A DNA stretch of 7,728 bases from assembly GCA_021819045.1 (NCBI GenBank), contig JAKASM010000012.1, forward strand, positions 1 through 7,728. The letters run 5' to 3'. Each line of letters opens with the position of its first letter. Position 1 is the stretch's first letter. A model generated the notes under the pieces. The model was not told the DNA's origin. It was given only the letters and a program-made list of their open reading frames with translations, and made no database searches. A program made the translations under genes and the position numbers. Below are positions 1 to 6,072 of this stretch, piece after piece. Origin of the DNA: Microcaldota archaeon. GTDB lineage: Archaea > Micrarchaeota > Micrarchaeia > Micrarchaeales > Micrarchaeaceae.

Positions 1-661
1 TTGCAGATGTCTGCATTGCATCCATGCCCTCTTTTGGTTTTTTTATGAACCCGTATATTATTATAATAATTCCGGCTATTAGTAGTATGAAGAAAGTTAT
101 TCCGAATACTGCTTCTTCGTATATGAATTTGGTTATGGCGGTGCCGTTTGACCCCTGAGCATTGTACAGAAGAGTCGCATTTACCTGTGATGCTGATGAT
201 AGGCTACCCTTTGAATTGTCTATTACTGCATAGTATGTGCCGCCTGGAAAGCCCTTCGAGGAGTTAACAAAATATGCAGGAGTAAAGTTTCCTACTCCTG
301 GCTGATAGGGCAGTATTACCGATGTTGTATTAAGATATGCAAACAGCAGCCCGTATCCTTTCAACGAAAGCGCAGATGCATATCCTAATGGGGCATTGGA
401 TTTGTTCATAAGCTTGGTCCAGTCGGAGAAGCCTGTACCGTTGAAGAAATAGAAATTTACCTTAGAGCTAAACCGCCCTATCACAAGAGGTATGGAGTTG
501 TTTGCGAGGACTATAGGCACAGCAGAGAAAGAAAGCGATGATACTGTAACATTCTGCTCTGTCAGCAGGCCATGAACATTGGCTATGCTTCCTGAGAGTA
601 ATAGGGTTGCTACTGCAACTGCAAGCAGCACTATTCCTATGTATATTATTTTTTTACGCAT
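1..661 (-). CDS. Sequon-rich membrane-anchored extracytoplasmic protein (partial; C-terminus off the left edge)
   Basis: The minus strand is open from an ATG at 661 to the window edge without a stop, giving 220 codons. The N-terminus MRKK is followed by a hydrophobic segment at about residues 5-24 (signal anchor). An external region of about 160 residues carries nine N-x-S/T sequons (N37, N54, N74, N86, N111, N125, N133, N161, N172). A second strongly hydrophobic segment lies at about 186-206, followed by the basic stretch KKPK. The positive-inside rule suggests N-in, loop outside, C-in. The segment GGTYYAVIDNS (140-150) just before the second membrane helix recalls beta-sandwich (GOLD-like) domains next to a membrane anchor, but this is only a resemblance. 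An in-frame TGA lies immediately before the ATG, so no longer start exists; the next in-frame start would cut into the first membrane helix. Function is unknown. It is transcribed divergently from the KaiC-like gene. Confidence 0.82.
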   Translation of the reverse strand, partial: MRKKIIYIGIVLLAVAVATLLLSGSIANVHGLLTEQNVTVSSLSFSAVPIVLANNSIPLVIGRFSSKVNFYFFNGTGFSDWTKLMNKSNAPLGYASALSLKGYGLLFAYLNTTSVILPYQPGVGNFTPAYFVNSSKGFPGGTYYAVIDNSKGSLSSASQVNATLLYNAQGSNGTAITKFIYEEAVFGITFFILLIAGIIIIIYGFIKKPKEGMDAMQTSA

Positions 662-735
662 TCACCCGCCACAATACATCCGGCAAAAATAATCCATGTT
701 GGCCTTTACCTTTGCCATTAGTTATTATAGCCAAA

Positions 736-750
736 GATTATTAAATAATC
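736..750. promoter_or_regulatory. Near-palindromic TATA element between divergent genes
   Basis: The element GATTATTAAATAATC is an inverted repeat with 7-base arms around a single central A. Read rightward, TTAAATAA (741-748) is a good archaeal TATA box. It places transcription start at about 771-774, so the KaiC-like mRNA would have a very short leader before its ATG at 782. Read leftward it gives TTATTTAA and a leader of about 55 bases for the minus-strand gene at 661. A second minus-strand TATA-like run, TATAATAA at about 722-729, is an alternative for that gene. The 120-base gap (662-781) shows nothing else. The positions are seen; promoter function is inferred. Confidence 0.55.
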
Positions 751-781
751 ACATGCAACTTAGTACTGTGAGGCAAATTAT

Positions 782-1522
782 ATGGAAGATGTTGGAGAGA
801 AAAAAGGTAGGCTATCTACGGGAATAGACGGGTTGGATACACTCACCTATGGGGGAATTCCTGAAGGTAACCAGGTGATAGTGGCGGGAGGCCCAGGATG
901 CGGCAAGACGCTTCTTACCTTCGAAATACTTTATAATAATGCCAAGAGAGGGACTCCCTGCACATATATCGCACTTGAGGAGACCCAAGCCAACGTACTT
1001 AAAAATTTCAAGTCCGCTTTCCCTGCATTCTCTGATATAGACTCTCTAATTGAGAGCAAAAAAATCATACTAGCGGGAAATGAAACATCATCAAAGGTAC
1101 AGGGGGGCACAGACTCGCAGTCATATGCTTTCAGCAACGTGCTTTCTGATATAGAGGATATAGTGCATCTGAATAATTCCAAATGCCTTGTTGTCGATTC
1201 TCTCTCCTTGCTCAAACTGATGCTCGGGGATATACTTGTATACAGAAAATCCATGTTCGCGCTAAGCCTTAGCCTCAAAAGATTGGGCATTACAAGCTTC
1301 CTCACAATGGAGATGCAGTATACAAACAGGCAGGAGATGACTTTCAGCCCGGAATTCTTCATATTCGATGGAACTATACTGATGTACCAGAGCATAGAAG
1401 AGAACAAAAGAGTCTATGGCCTTGAAGTCCTTAAAATGCGAGGATCAAACCACAGCCTCTCTGTAGCTCCGTATGAAATAACGGATAAAGGATTCAGGAT
1501 ATTCACTATTAGCGAGATATGA
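782..1522 (+). CDS. KaiC-like single-domain RecA-fold ATPase
   Basis: This 246-residue protein has one complete KaiC/RAD55-type domain. The N-terminal signature LSTGIDGLDTLTYGGIPEG (11-29) leads into the Walker A loop GGPGCGKT (36-43). The paired acidic residues E66-E67 in ALEET match the catalytic glutamates of KaiC. The Walker B strand is CLVVDS (135-140, D139). Near the C-terminus KMRGSNHS (218-225) and YEITDKG (231-237) match the KaiC ATP-binding and subunit-interface strand. It is therefore expected to be a cytoplasmic, probably ring-forming ATPase. Single-domain archaeal KaiC homologues are linked to signalling, and one (FlaH/ArlH) to the archaellum motor, but no archaellum genes are seen nearby. 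GAGG at 770-773 lies 8 bases before the ATG. It is the first gene of a tight operon, 6 bases before the Cys-repeat gene. The family call is firm; the cellular role is unknown. Confidence 0.92.
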   Translation: MEDVGEKKGRLSTGIDGLDTLTYGGIPEGNQVIVAGGPGCGKTLLTFEILYNNAKRGTPCTYIALEETQANVLKNFKSAFPAFSDIDSLIESKKIILAGNETSSKVQGGTDSQSYAFSNVLSDIEDIVHLNNSKCLVVDSLSLLKLMLGDILVYRKSMFALSLSLKRLGITSFLTMEMQYTNRQEMTFSPEFFIFDGTILMYQSIEENKRVYGLEVLKMRGSNHSLSVAPYEITDKGFRIFTISEI

Positions 1523-1528
1523 TGAGGT

Positions 1529-2605
1529 ATGGCACCTCTATTTGGATCTAAGGCACAAGCCAGCAACAGTAGCGGAGTTAGGCATACACAATTAAGCAGC
1601 AGGGAGAGGCTTATTTTATTGGGTGCGATAGCAGTGGTACTTGTTATCGCTGCGGGACTTTCTATAATAGCGACCAGCGTTGGCACTCCTATAAGCAGAT
1701 GCGAGAGGGTAGTCTTCTCCCAGCAGAGGTATGCATGCATTGCGAGACTCGCCAATTCAACGTCAAATGTATCATTATGCTCTTATCTTGAGGGCGGCTA
1801 CGAGTACTCGTGTGTCTCAGTCATTGCTTTGAGGGCGCAGAACACAAGCTACTGCGACAGTCTCTCATATAACAGCAGTTACTACGCCGGATGCATTGTG
1901 GGAATAAGCAACTCCACAGGAAACCTCTCTTATTGCAGTATGGTATCTGAACCTTACAGGTCGCAATGCGAGTATAATGTGGCTGAGAAAGGTGATTTTT
2001 CTGATGTTGGAATATGCAACTCCATAGCTAACACCAGCCTGCGGGAGGGATGCCTGTACAGGAGCAATTATAGGATTGCGCTGTTGGAAAAAAATCCTTA
2101 TTACTGCTCTTCACTCCCATCTTACCAGAATTACAGCTTGGTTTACTATATGGTAGGCCTTGAAACTCATTCCCCATATAACATTACTTCATATCTGCCC
2201 TTCATGAATGCGACTCCGCAGCAATATTGCAGATACAGCATAGCCATAGAGAGCGATAATAAAACGCTCTGCGGGGCTGTGGGAGGGTACCTGAGCCTTG
2301 CGTGTTCATCAGCAATCGGATCCGTCAGCATCAATAGCAGCGCCAACATAACGCTCCAAAATGTGGGCGAAATCTGCTCTAAAGCCGGCAGTGAGGAGGC
2401 GTTGTGCTCTGGCGCTCTGTACTCGTACATAGCCTTGAAGAGCAATAATGCTACCCTGTGCGGTAAAATAAACCAGGCGTTATTGCAATATAGTTGCTAT
2501 GCTACACTTGCAAAAAAGTATAATAACTCAGCATACTGTGGATTGATAGCCAACAAGAGCATAAGCACTGTGTGCTATTCTAATCTGACATCCTCTTCTA
2601 CTTAG
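1529..2605 (+). CDS. Membrane-anchored Cys-pair-repeat surface protein
   Basis: I recognise no named family. The 358-residue product has a basic cytoplasmic N-terminus (K8, R18, R25, R27), one hydrophobic anchor at about 28-49, and an external domain of about 300 residues. That domain holds 20 cysteines spaced alternately by about 10-13 and 13-18 residues (58/70, 84/95, 109/122, 136/147, 163/175, 248/259, 283/293, 311/323, 337/349, plus C193 and C234). Most first cysteines of a pair follow a short N-x-S/T motif, and 17 sequons lie outside the membrane. The likely picture is a stack of disulfide-stapled helical hairpins, heavily N-glycosylated, on the cell surface. The start is fixed by an in-frame TGA at 1523-1525; GAGGT at 1524-1528 abuts the ATG with no spacer, so translation may be coupled to the upstream KaiC-like gene (stop at 1522). 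The DHH gene follows after 8 bases. Confidence 0.85.
   Translation: MAPLFGSKAQASNSSGVRHTQLSSRERLILLGAIAVVLVIAAGLSIIATSVGTPISRCERVVFSQQRYACIARLANSTSNVSLCSYLEGGYEYSCVSVIALRAQNTSYCDSLSYNSSYYAGCIVGISNSTGNLSYCSMVSEPYRSQCEYNVAEKGDFSDVGICNSIANTSLREGCLYRSNYRIALLEKNPYYCSSLPSYQNYSLVYYMVGLETHSPYNITSYLPFMNATPQQYCRYSIAIESDNKTLCGAVGGYLSLACSSAIGSVSINSSANITLQNVGEICSKAGSEEALCSGALYSYIALKSNNATLCGKINQALLQYSCYATLAKKYNNSAYCGLIANKSISTVCYSNLTSSST
1700..2575 (+). repeat. Degenerate Cys-pair protein repeat array (about 11 units)
   Basis: Residues 58-349 of the surface protein are a tandem array with the approximate unit N-x-[ST]-x-C-x(2)-[LI]-x(n)-C-x(3)-[IVL]-A, about 26 residues per unit. Nine units keep both cysteines. 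Two adjacent units in the middle keep only one each (C193 and C234, 41 residues apart). The repeat is visible at protein level only; the DNA copies have diverged, so this is not a recent tandem duplication. Confidence 0.75.
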
Positions 2606-2613
2606 GCCTTTAG

Positions 2614-4056
2614 ATGAATTCTTATAATAGGACGTTTGAAGGAATAGTCACCTCTGTAAGCAATGCTGCTGACCAGAGGAGTATTCTATACACAATACTT
2701 TCTGACAAGGTAATATGTGCCACAAGCCCGCTAGTGCTGGATGTTGGAGATGTGGTAGATGTCAAAGCGGTAAAAGTGGGGCAAAGGGCCAGTATAGAGA
2801 AGATTGAGATAGTGGGTGAGGCTACTGTAGGGGAGATCGACAAGTCCATTGGAAGGCTGCCTGATATGATACATGTAAGAGAAAATGTGGAGAAGATGGT
2901 TGAAAAATACGTTAAAGATGCACCATACTCTGACGGAGTCCTCAAAATAGCAAAGGATGTAGAGAAGGCGGCTGGGGCCTTCGCTGCAGCATACATGTCA
3001 GGAGCGGAAATAATAGTCAGATTCCATAATGATTGTGACGGAGCAAGCGGTGCAATTTCGATCTACAGGGCGCTTGCGAAGGTGGCCGGTGAATTCGTGG
3101 TGGGCAGGCCTTCTGTATTGTGGGTTATGCAGAGAGGTATAGAATACGATAGGGAATCTGCATACTCTGACATCCTTGAATTTAGAAATCACAAGTCAGC
3201 TGTAGATCCCCTGCTCCTGATAACAGATTTCGGCACAACGCCAGGCAGCGAGGATCAGATAAATAACCCTGAGAGAAGGCATAGTATGATAATGCTCGAC
3301 CATCACCCGCCGTATCCGGGGTTTCCTAGAAGGCGTATTTTGCATTATCTAAACCCGTGGGATTATGGTATGGATTCCAGCTTTACTGCGGGGCTTCTGT
3401 CCTCACTATTTGCAGAGGCTCTGGCACCAATAGATACAGCAGACATGATAAATGCTTCGCTCATAGGAGATTTCAGCGAATTTGCCAACAGATCGGATGC
3501 GGAAGGCCAGAAGCTCTCTATCGTGCTTGATTATCTGACAAGCGTAGCTGGGAGGATCGGATCGGGAATAGACAGGCTGACCCCTGGCTATGCAGAAAGC
3601 ATCATCAAAGATAGAGAGCGGCTTGATTCGATTTACTATTCCGCTTCGGGGACATTGAATGAGCTGCTTGATATGGGGATAGAGAGGGTAAAGAAGCTGA
3701 GAGGGAAGTTTGCTGATGTATTCGTGCTTGATTTCTCTGAGCTCCCAAAGAGCGAGAGCGGATATCCTCTGCCTGGAAGATACAGCTCAAAGTTGCAGGA
3801 AAAGCTAGAAGCTATAAATGGCATTAGAACCATCCTCGTGCTCCATTATGGAAGTTACATAACAATAAGACTGCCTAGAAAGATATCAAAAGAGGTTGCT
3901 CTTCTAGATAAAATAAACAGCATATTGAAATCATCCGAATATGCTGAAAGCGGAGGGGGACATAATGAAGCTGCAAGCATAAAGGTCGACAAAAAAAGGT
4001 CTGGAGAGGTGCTCTCCTTGCTTCTTATGGAGCTTGGCTGCCCTTCCTACCATTAA
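2614..4056 (+). CDS. DHH/DHHA1 family RecJ-like phosphoesterase with N-terminal OB-like domain
   Basis: The 480-residue product opens with a beta-rich OB-like segment (about 7-70) and a helical linker. A DHH catalytic core follows: motif I RFHNDCDG (136-143, with H138, D140, D142), motif II LLITDFG (201-207, D205), motif III LDHHP (228-232, D229-H230-H231) and motif IV LIGDF (283-287, D286). The C-terminal DHHA1 domain has the substrate-binding motif SGGGHNEAAS (446-455). These residues predict a Mn-dependent phosphoesterase, probably a 5'-3' exonuclease on single-stranded DNA or RNA. An OB-like domain before the DHH core is closer to the archaeal RecJ-like (COG1107-type) layout than to GAN/GINS-associated nuclease. 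However, there is no CxxC zinc finger, since only three cysteines exist. No Shine-Dalgarno motif precedes the ATG, which lies 8 bases after the previous stop, suggesting reinitiation. The 3' end overlaps rfcL antisense by 32 bases. Confidence 0.93.
   Translation: MNSYNRTFEGIVTSVSNAADQRSILYTILSDKVICATSPLVLDVGDVVDVKAVKVGQRASIEKIEIVGEATVGEIDKSIGRLPDMIHVRENVEKMVEKYVKDAPYSDGVLKIAKDVEKAAGAFAAAYMSGAEIIVRFHNDCDGASGAISIYRALAKVAGEFVVGRPSVLWVMQRGIEYDRESAYSDILEFRNHKSAVDPLLLITDFGTTPGSEDQINNPERRHSMIMLDHHPPYPGFPRRRILHYLNPWDYGMDSSFTAGLLSSLFAEALAPIDTADMINASLIGDFSEFANRSDAEGQKLSIVLDYLTSVAGRIGSGIDRLTPGYAESIIKDRERLDSIYYSASGTLNELLDMGIERVKKLRGKFADVFVLDFSELPKSESGYPLPGRYSSKLQEKLEAINGIRTILVLHYGSYITIRLPRKISKEVALLDKINSILKSSEYAESGGGHNEAASIKVDKKRSGEVLSLLLMELGCPSYH
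3991..4017 (-). terminator. Hairpin plus T7 tract: probable rfcL terminator inside the DHH gene
   Basis: Read on the minus strand, 8 bases after the rfcL TAA (4025-4027), GGAGAG (4017-4012) and CTCTCC (4008-4003) form a perfect 6-base stem with a CAC loop. Five bases later there is a run of seven T (3997-3991). Archaeal polymerase terminates mainly at T-runs, so the T7 alone could be enough. On the plus strand the same bases encode K-K-R-S-G-E-V-L-S near the end of the DHH protein. Confidence 0.55.
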
Positions 4057-5266
4057 TTATGTATTCCGCTTCTTTGTCATCTAGGCCGAGCTTGGTTGTA
4101 AAGAACTCGGTTATGACATCTTTATTGGCACCATTTGAGATGGAACGCCTTGCAATATATGAGAGCAGTGGGATTATTGCAGATCTTATGTATCTGGAGC
4201 TTGAATGAATCTTCTTTTGCAGCTTCTTGGCCACTACTGCTTCATAGCTTCTATCTGTTTTTGTACTGCTTAAAGAAGATATGATTTTTGGGAAAGCGTA
4301 GCTCTTTGCGGTGCTTGGCCTGCCTGTTTTGGAAAGTGCAACTCCACTAGATGCAAGCACTGACATGTACCTCCAATAAATATAATACTGAGATGCTGCT
4401 GCCCGGGAGGCAAAGGTTGTGCTTTTCGATAGTGCTTCGTATGCTGAATAAATTTCATATATGTCGGAATATCTATTTGGTATATTTTCATCTATCCATT
4501 TTATCATCATCTCTGTTTCCACGTCAGAGTTGCTGAGTGCTCTCAACGGTGCAGAGAATGTGTTGGATAGAAATATCCTGTCGAGCGCTTGGAATACTTC
4601 GCTTTTCCTATCGCGTATGCCTACCGCCTCTATTGATTCTTCCGCTGCACCGTCAAGGGCTATGGCATCGTTTATAGCGCTTCTAGCATCCCCCGACGCC
4701 CTTACAGCTATCGCCTCAATCGTGCTACTGCTAATTTTTATCCCATTATTTCTACAGAAATCATTCAGCACCTTTACGATATCTGTATTCGTAAGCTTGG
4801 CAAACTTTATCGGCTCAACTTTTCCCCTTAGGAATGTGATGTTTTGGCGCCACATGTTGTTTGCTGTCATGATTATAGGATTTTTAGAGTTGTTTATGAG
4901 CCTAGTTATTGCCGTACTTGCTCCAATGTCGTATTTGCTGGAAAGTTCATCTATCTCATCGAGGAGTATTAGATTTCTTGATCCGAAGAGGCCCCTGCTT
5001 GTGCTGGATGGCGAAGTTTTCCTCTCCAGCATCTCTGCACCCAATCCATCTCCTGGGTTAGCTTCTATAATATTCCAACCTGCCCATTTTGCAATTAGGT
5101 GGGCGGCAAGCGTCTTTCCAGTTCCGGTAGGCCCCCAGATTAGCAGCGGGTCCCTCTTTTTGCCTGAATTTATGTCGTTTGCAAAGTCCTTCAGTTTTTC
5201 AATCTGCTGCCTATTTCCCACAATCGCATCAATTGATGTTGCTGATATGAAATCCGAGCCTGGCAT
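4025..5266 (-). CDS. rfcL: Replication factor C large subunit (clamp loader)
   Basis: This AAA+ protein of 413 residues loads the PCNA clamp at primer-template junctions together with RFC small subunits. Counting from the ATG at 5266, it shows IVGN (15-18), Walker A GPTGTGKT (45-52), Walker B LLDEID (101-106), sensor 1 IIMTANN (131-137), sensor 2 GDAR (192-195) and the RfcL-typical WIDENIP (257-263). The SRC arginine-finger motif of small subunits is absent (RGK instead), as expected for the large subunit. An in-frame TTG at 5296 would add ten residues. I prefer the ATG because it gives exactly the usual 18 residues from Met to IVGN and lies about 12 bases after the predicted transcription start. 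Two oddities stand out: the near-universal W-x-E-K-Y-R-P box is missing, and the C-terminus (ending KGSQAP) lacks an evident PCNA-binding box. It is shorter than the roughly 480-residue euryarchaeal proteins. No rfcS is adjacent. Confidence 0.93.
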   Translation of the reverse strand: MPGSDFISATSIDAIVGNRQQIEKLKDFANDINSGKKRDPLLIWGPTGTGKTLAAHLIAKWAGWNIIEANPGDGLGAEMLERKTSPSSTSRGLFGSRNLILLDEIDELSSKYDIGASTAITRLINNSKNPIIMTANNMWRQNITFLRGKVEPIKFAKLTNTDIVKVLNDFCRNNGIKISSSTIEAIAVRASGDARSAINDAIALDGAAEESIEAVGIRDRKSEVFQALDRIFLSNTFSAPLRALSNSDVETEMMIKWIDENIPNRYSDIYEIYSAYEALSKSTTFASRAAASQYYIYWRYMSVLASSGVALSKTGRPSTAKSYAFPKIISSLSSTKTDRSYEAVVAKKLQKKIHSSSRYIRSAIIPLLSYIARRSISNGANKDVITEFFTTKLGLDDKEAEYIINGRKGSQAP

Positions 5267-5276
5267 AATAGCACTA

Positions 5277-5284
5277 TATTTATA
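5277..5284 (+). promoter_or_regulatory. Predicted TATA box for uppS
   Basis: TATTTATA at 5277-5284 predicts transcription start at about 5307. That leaves a leader of about 22 bases holding the AGGTG ribosome site before the TTG start at 5329. A competing candidate is TTTTTATA at 5301-5308, which would start transcription near 5331 and make the TTG start impossible, favouring the ATG at 5347. The placement is inferred from spacing only. Confidence 0.4.
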
Positions 5285-5297
5285 GTCTTTGCGCAAC

Positions 5298-5308
5298 TTA
5301 TTTTTATA
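5298..5308 (-). promoter_or_regulatory. Predicted TATA box for rfcL
   Basis: On the minus strand TATAAAAATAA runs from 5308 to 5298. The usual 26-27-base offset puts the start site near 5278, 12 bases before the rfcL ATG at 5266, and inside the predicted uppS TATA element. No Shine-Dalgarno motif precedes the ATG, which fits a very short or leaderless message. Confidence 0.45.
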
Positions 5309-5313
5309 CTTGT

Positions 5314-5318
5314 AGGTG
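5314..5318 (+). promoter_or_regulatory. Ribosome binding site deciding the uppS start
   Basis: AGGTG is a clean match to the archaeal Shine-Dalgarno consensus (GGAGGTGA). It ends 10 bases before the TTG at 5329. The in-frame ATG at 5347 has no such motif at useful distance, so the TTG is the better start. Confidence 0.6.
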
Positions 5319-5328
5319 CAAAGAGATT

Positions 5329-6057
5329 TTGACTAATGATGATTCTATGACATCGCGACACGGTTCTAAAGGCCCTCAGCACATAGCCATAATACCTGAT
5401 GGAAACAGGAGGTGGGCGAGAATGAAGGGATTGCGGCTAATGCAAGGCTACAGTATGGGCATAGACAAAATAATAGACGTGGGTCTGTGGGCCAAGACGC
5501 TTGGGGTCAAGACGCTTTCTGTGTGGGCACTTTCAACAGAGAATATTGTGGGTAGGGGCAGGCATGAGATAAGCCTGCTCTTCAAGTTGTACACGAAAGC
5601 CGTATATGATAAGAAGATACTGAAGATGCTTTCTGACAATCATGCCAGGGTGAATGTTATAGGAAATCTGTCTCTTCTCCCTGCAAAGCTTAGGAGGGGG
5701 TTGCTCCTGCTTCAGAAGAAAACCAGGGAGTACAAGGACCTATCAATAAATCTGCTCATAGGCTACGGCGGTAGAGACGACATAGCTTTTGCTTTGAAAA
5801 GGCTTTATGCAAACCGCATACTTCCTAAACATCTTGACAGCAAGACAATAGCATCTATGCTGATGACAGCAACCGTTCCGGATGTAGATCTTATAATAAG
5901 GACTTCTGGGGAGAAAAGGCTTTCTGGCCTGCTGCCATGGCAATCTAATTATTCTGAACTTTATTTTTCCAGGAAGTATTGGCCTGATTTCAGCAGAAGC
6001 GATTTGAAGAGGGCGGTAGATACTTACAAGAAGAGGGAGAGGAGGTTCGGCAGATAG
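5329..6057 (+). CDS. uppS: Cis-prenyltransferase (polyprenyl diphosphate synthase, UPP synthase family)
   Basis: The enzyme condenses isopentenyl diphosphate onto an allylic diphosphate to give a long cis-polyprenyl diphosphate. In archaea this is the precursor of the dolichol-type carrier for N-glycans. The 242-residue length is normal for the family. Signature motifs are present in order: HIAIIPDGNRRWAR (18-31, catalytic D24), LSVWALSTENI (63-73), LSINLLIGYGGRDDI (138-152), and the diphosphate-binding end VDLIIRTSGEKRLSG (186-200) followed by LLPWQSNYSELYF (201-213). The usual M before the catalytic Asp is replaced by P (IIPDGN). The start is a TTG supported by AGGTG 10 bases upstream; an ATG at 5347 would remove six residues before the first motif and cannot be excluded. 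It is divergent from rfcL and 15 bases upstream of the DUF2070 gene, likely co-transcribed. It acts at the cytoplasmic face of the membrane. Confidence 0.95.
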   Translation: MTNDDSMTSRHGSKGPQHIAIIPDGNRRWARMKGLRLMQGYSMGIDKIIDVGLWAKTLGVKTLSVWALSTENIVGRGRHEISLLFKLYTKAVYDKKILKMLSDNHARVNVIGNLSLLPAKLRRGLLLLQKKTREYKDLSINLLIGYGGRDDIAFALKRLYANRILPKHLDSKTIASMLMTATVPDVDLIIRTSGEKRLSGLLPWQSNYSELYFSRKYWPDFSRSDLKRAVDTYKKRERRFGR

Positions 6058-6072
6058 GTTCTCCGTGTTGGG

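Noticed and set aside
931..1407. Minus-strand frame of 158 codons opposite the KaiC-like gene
   Set aside because: It is fully antisense to a gene with complete Walker and KaiC motifs and shows no domain or start signal.
5277..5284. Minus-strand TATAAATA as the rfcL TATA box
   Set aside because: Despite the good match, it predicts a start near 5253, downstream of the rfcL ATG, and no suitable start codon follows before the ATPase core.
4461..5285. Open frame of 274 codons on the plus strand, antisense to rfcL
   Set aside because: It lies wholly opposite a gene with intact AAA+ motifs, has no promoter or ribosome site of its own, and its hydrophobic translation has no recognisable motif. It is the typical product of a stop-poor antisense frame.
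5267..5296. Ten-residue N-terminal extension of rfcL from a TTG at 5296
   Set aside because: It adds no conserved RFC sequence, has no Shine-Dalgarno motif, and would start upstream of the predicted transcription start. The ATG at 5266 gives the family's normal length before IVGN.
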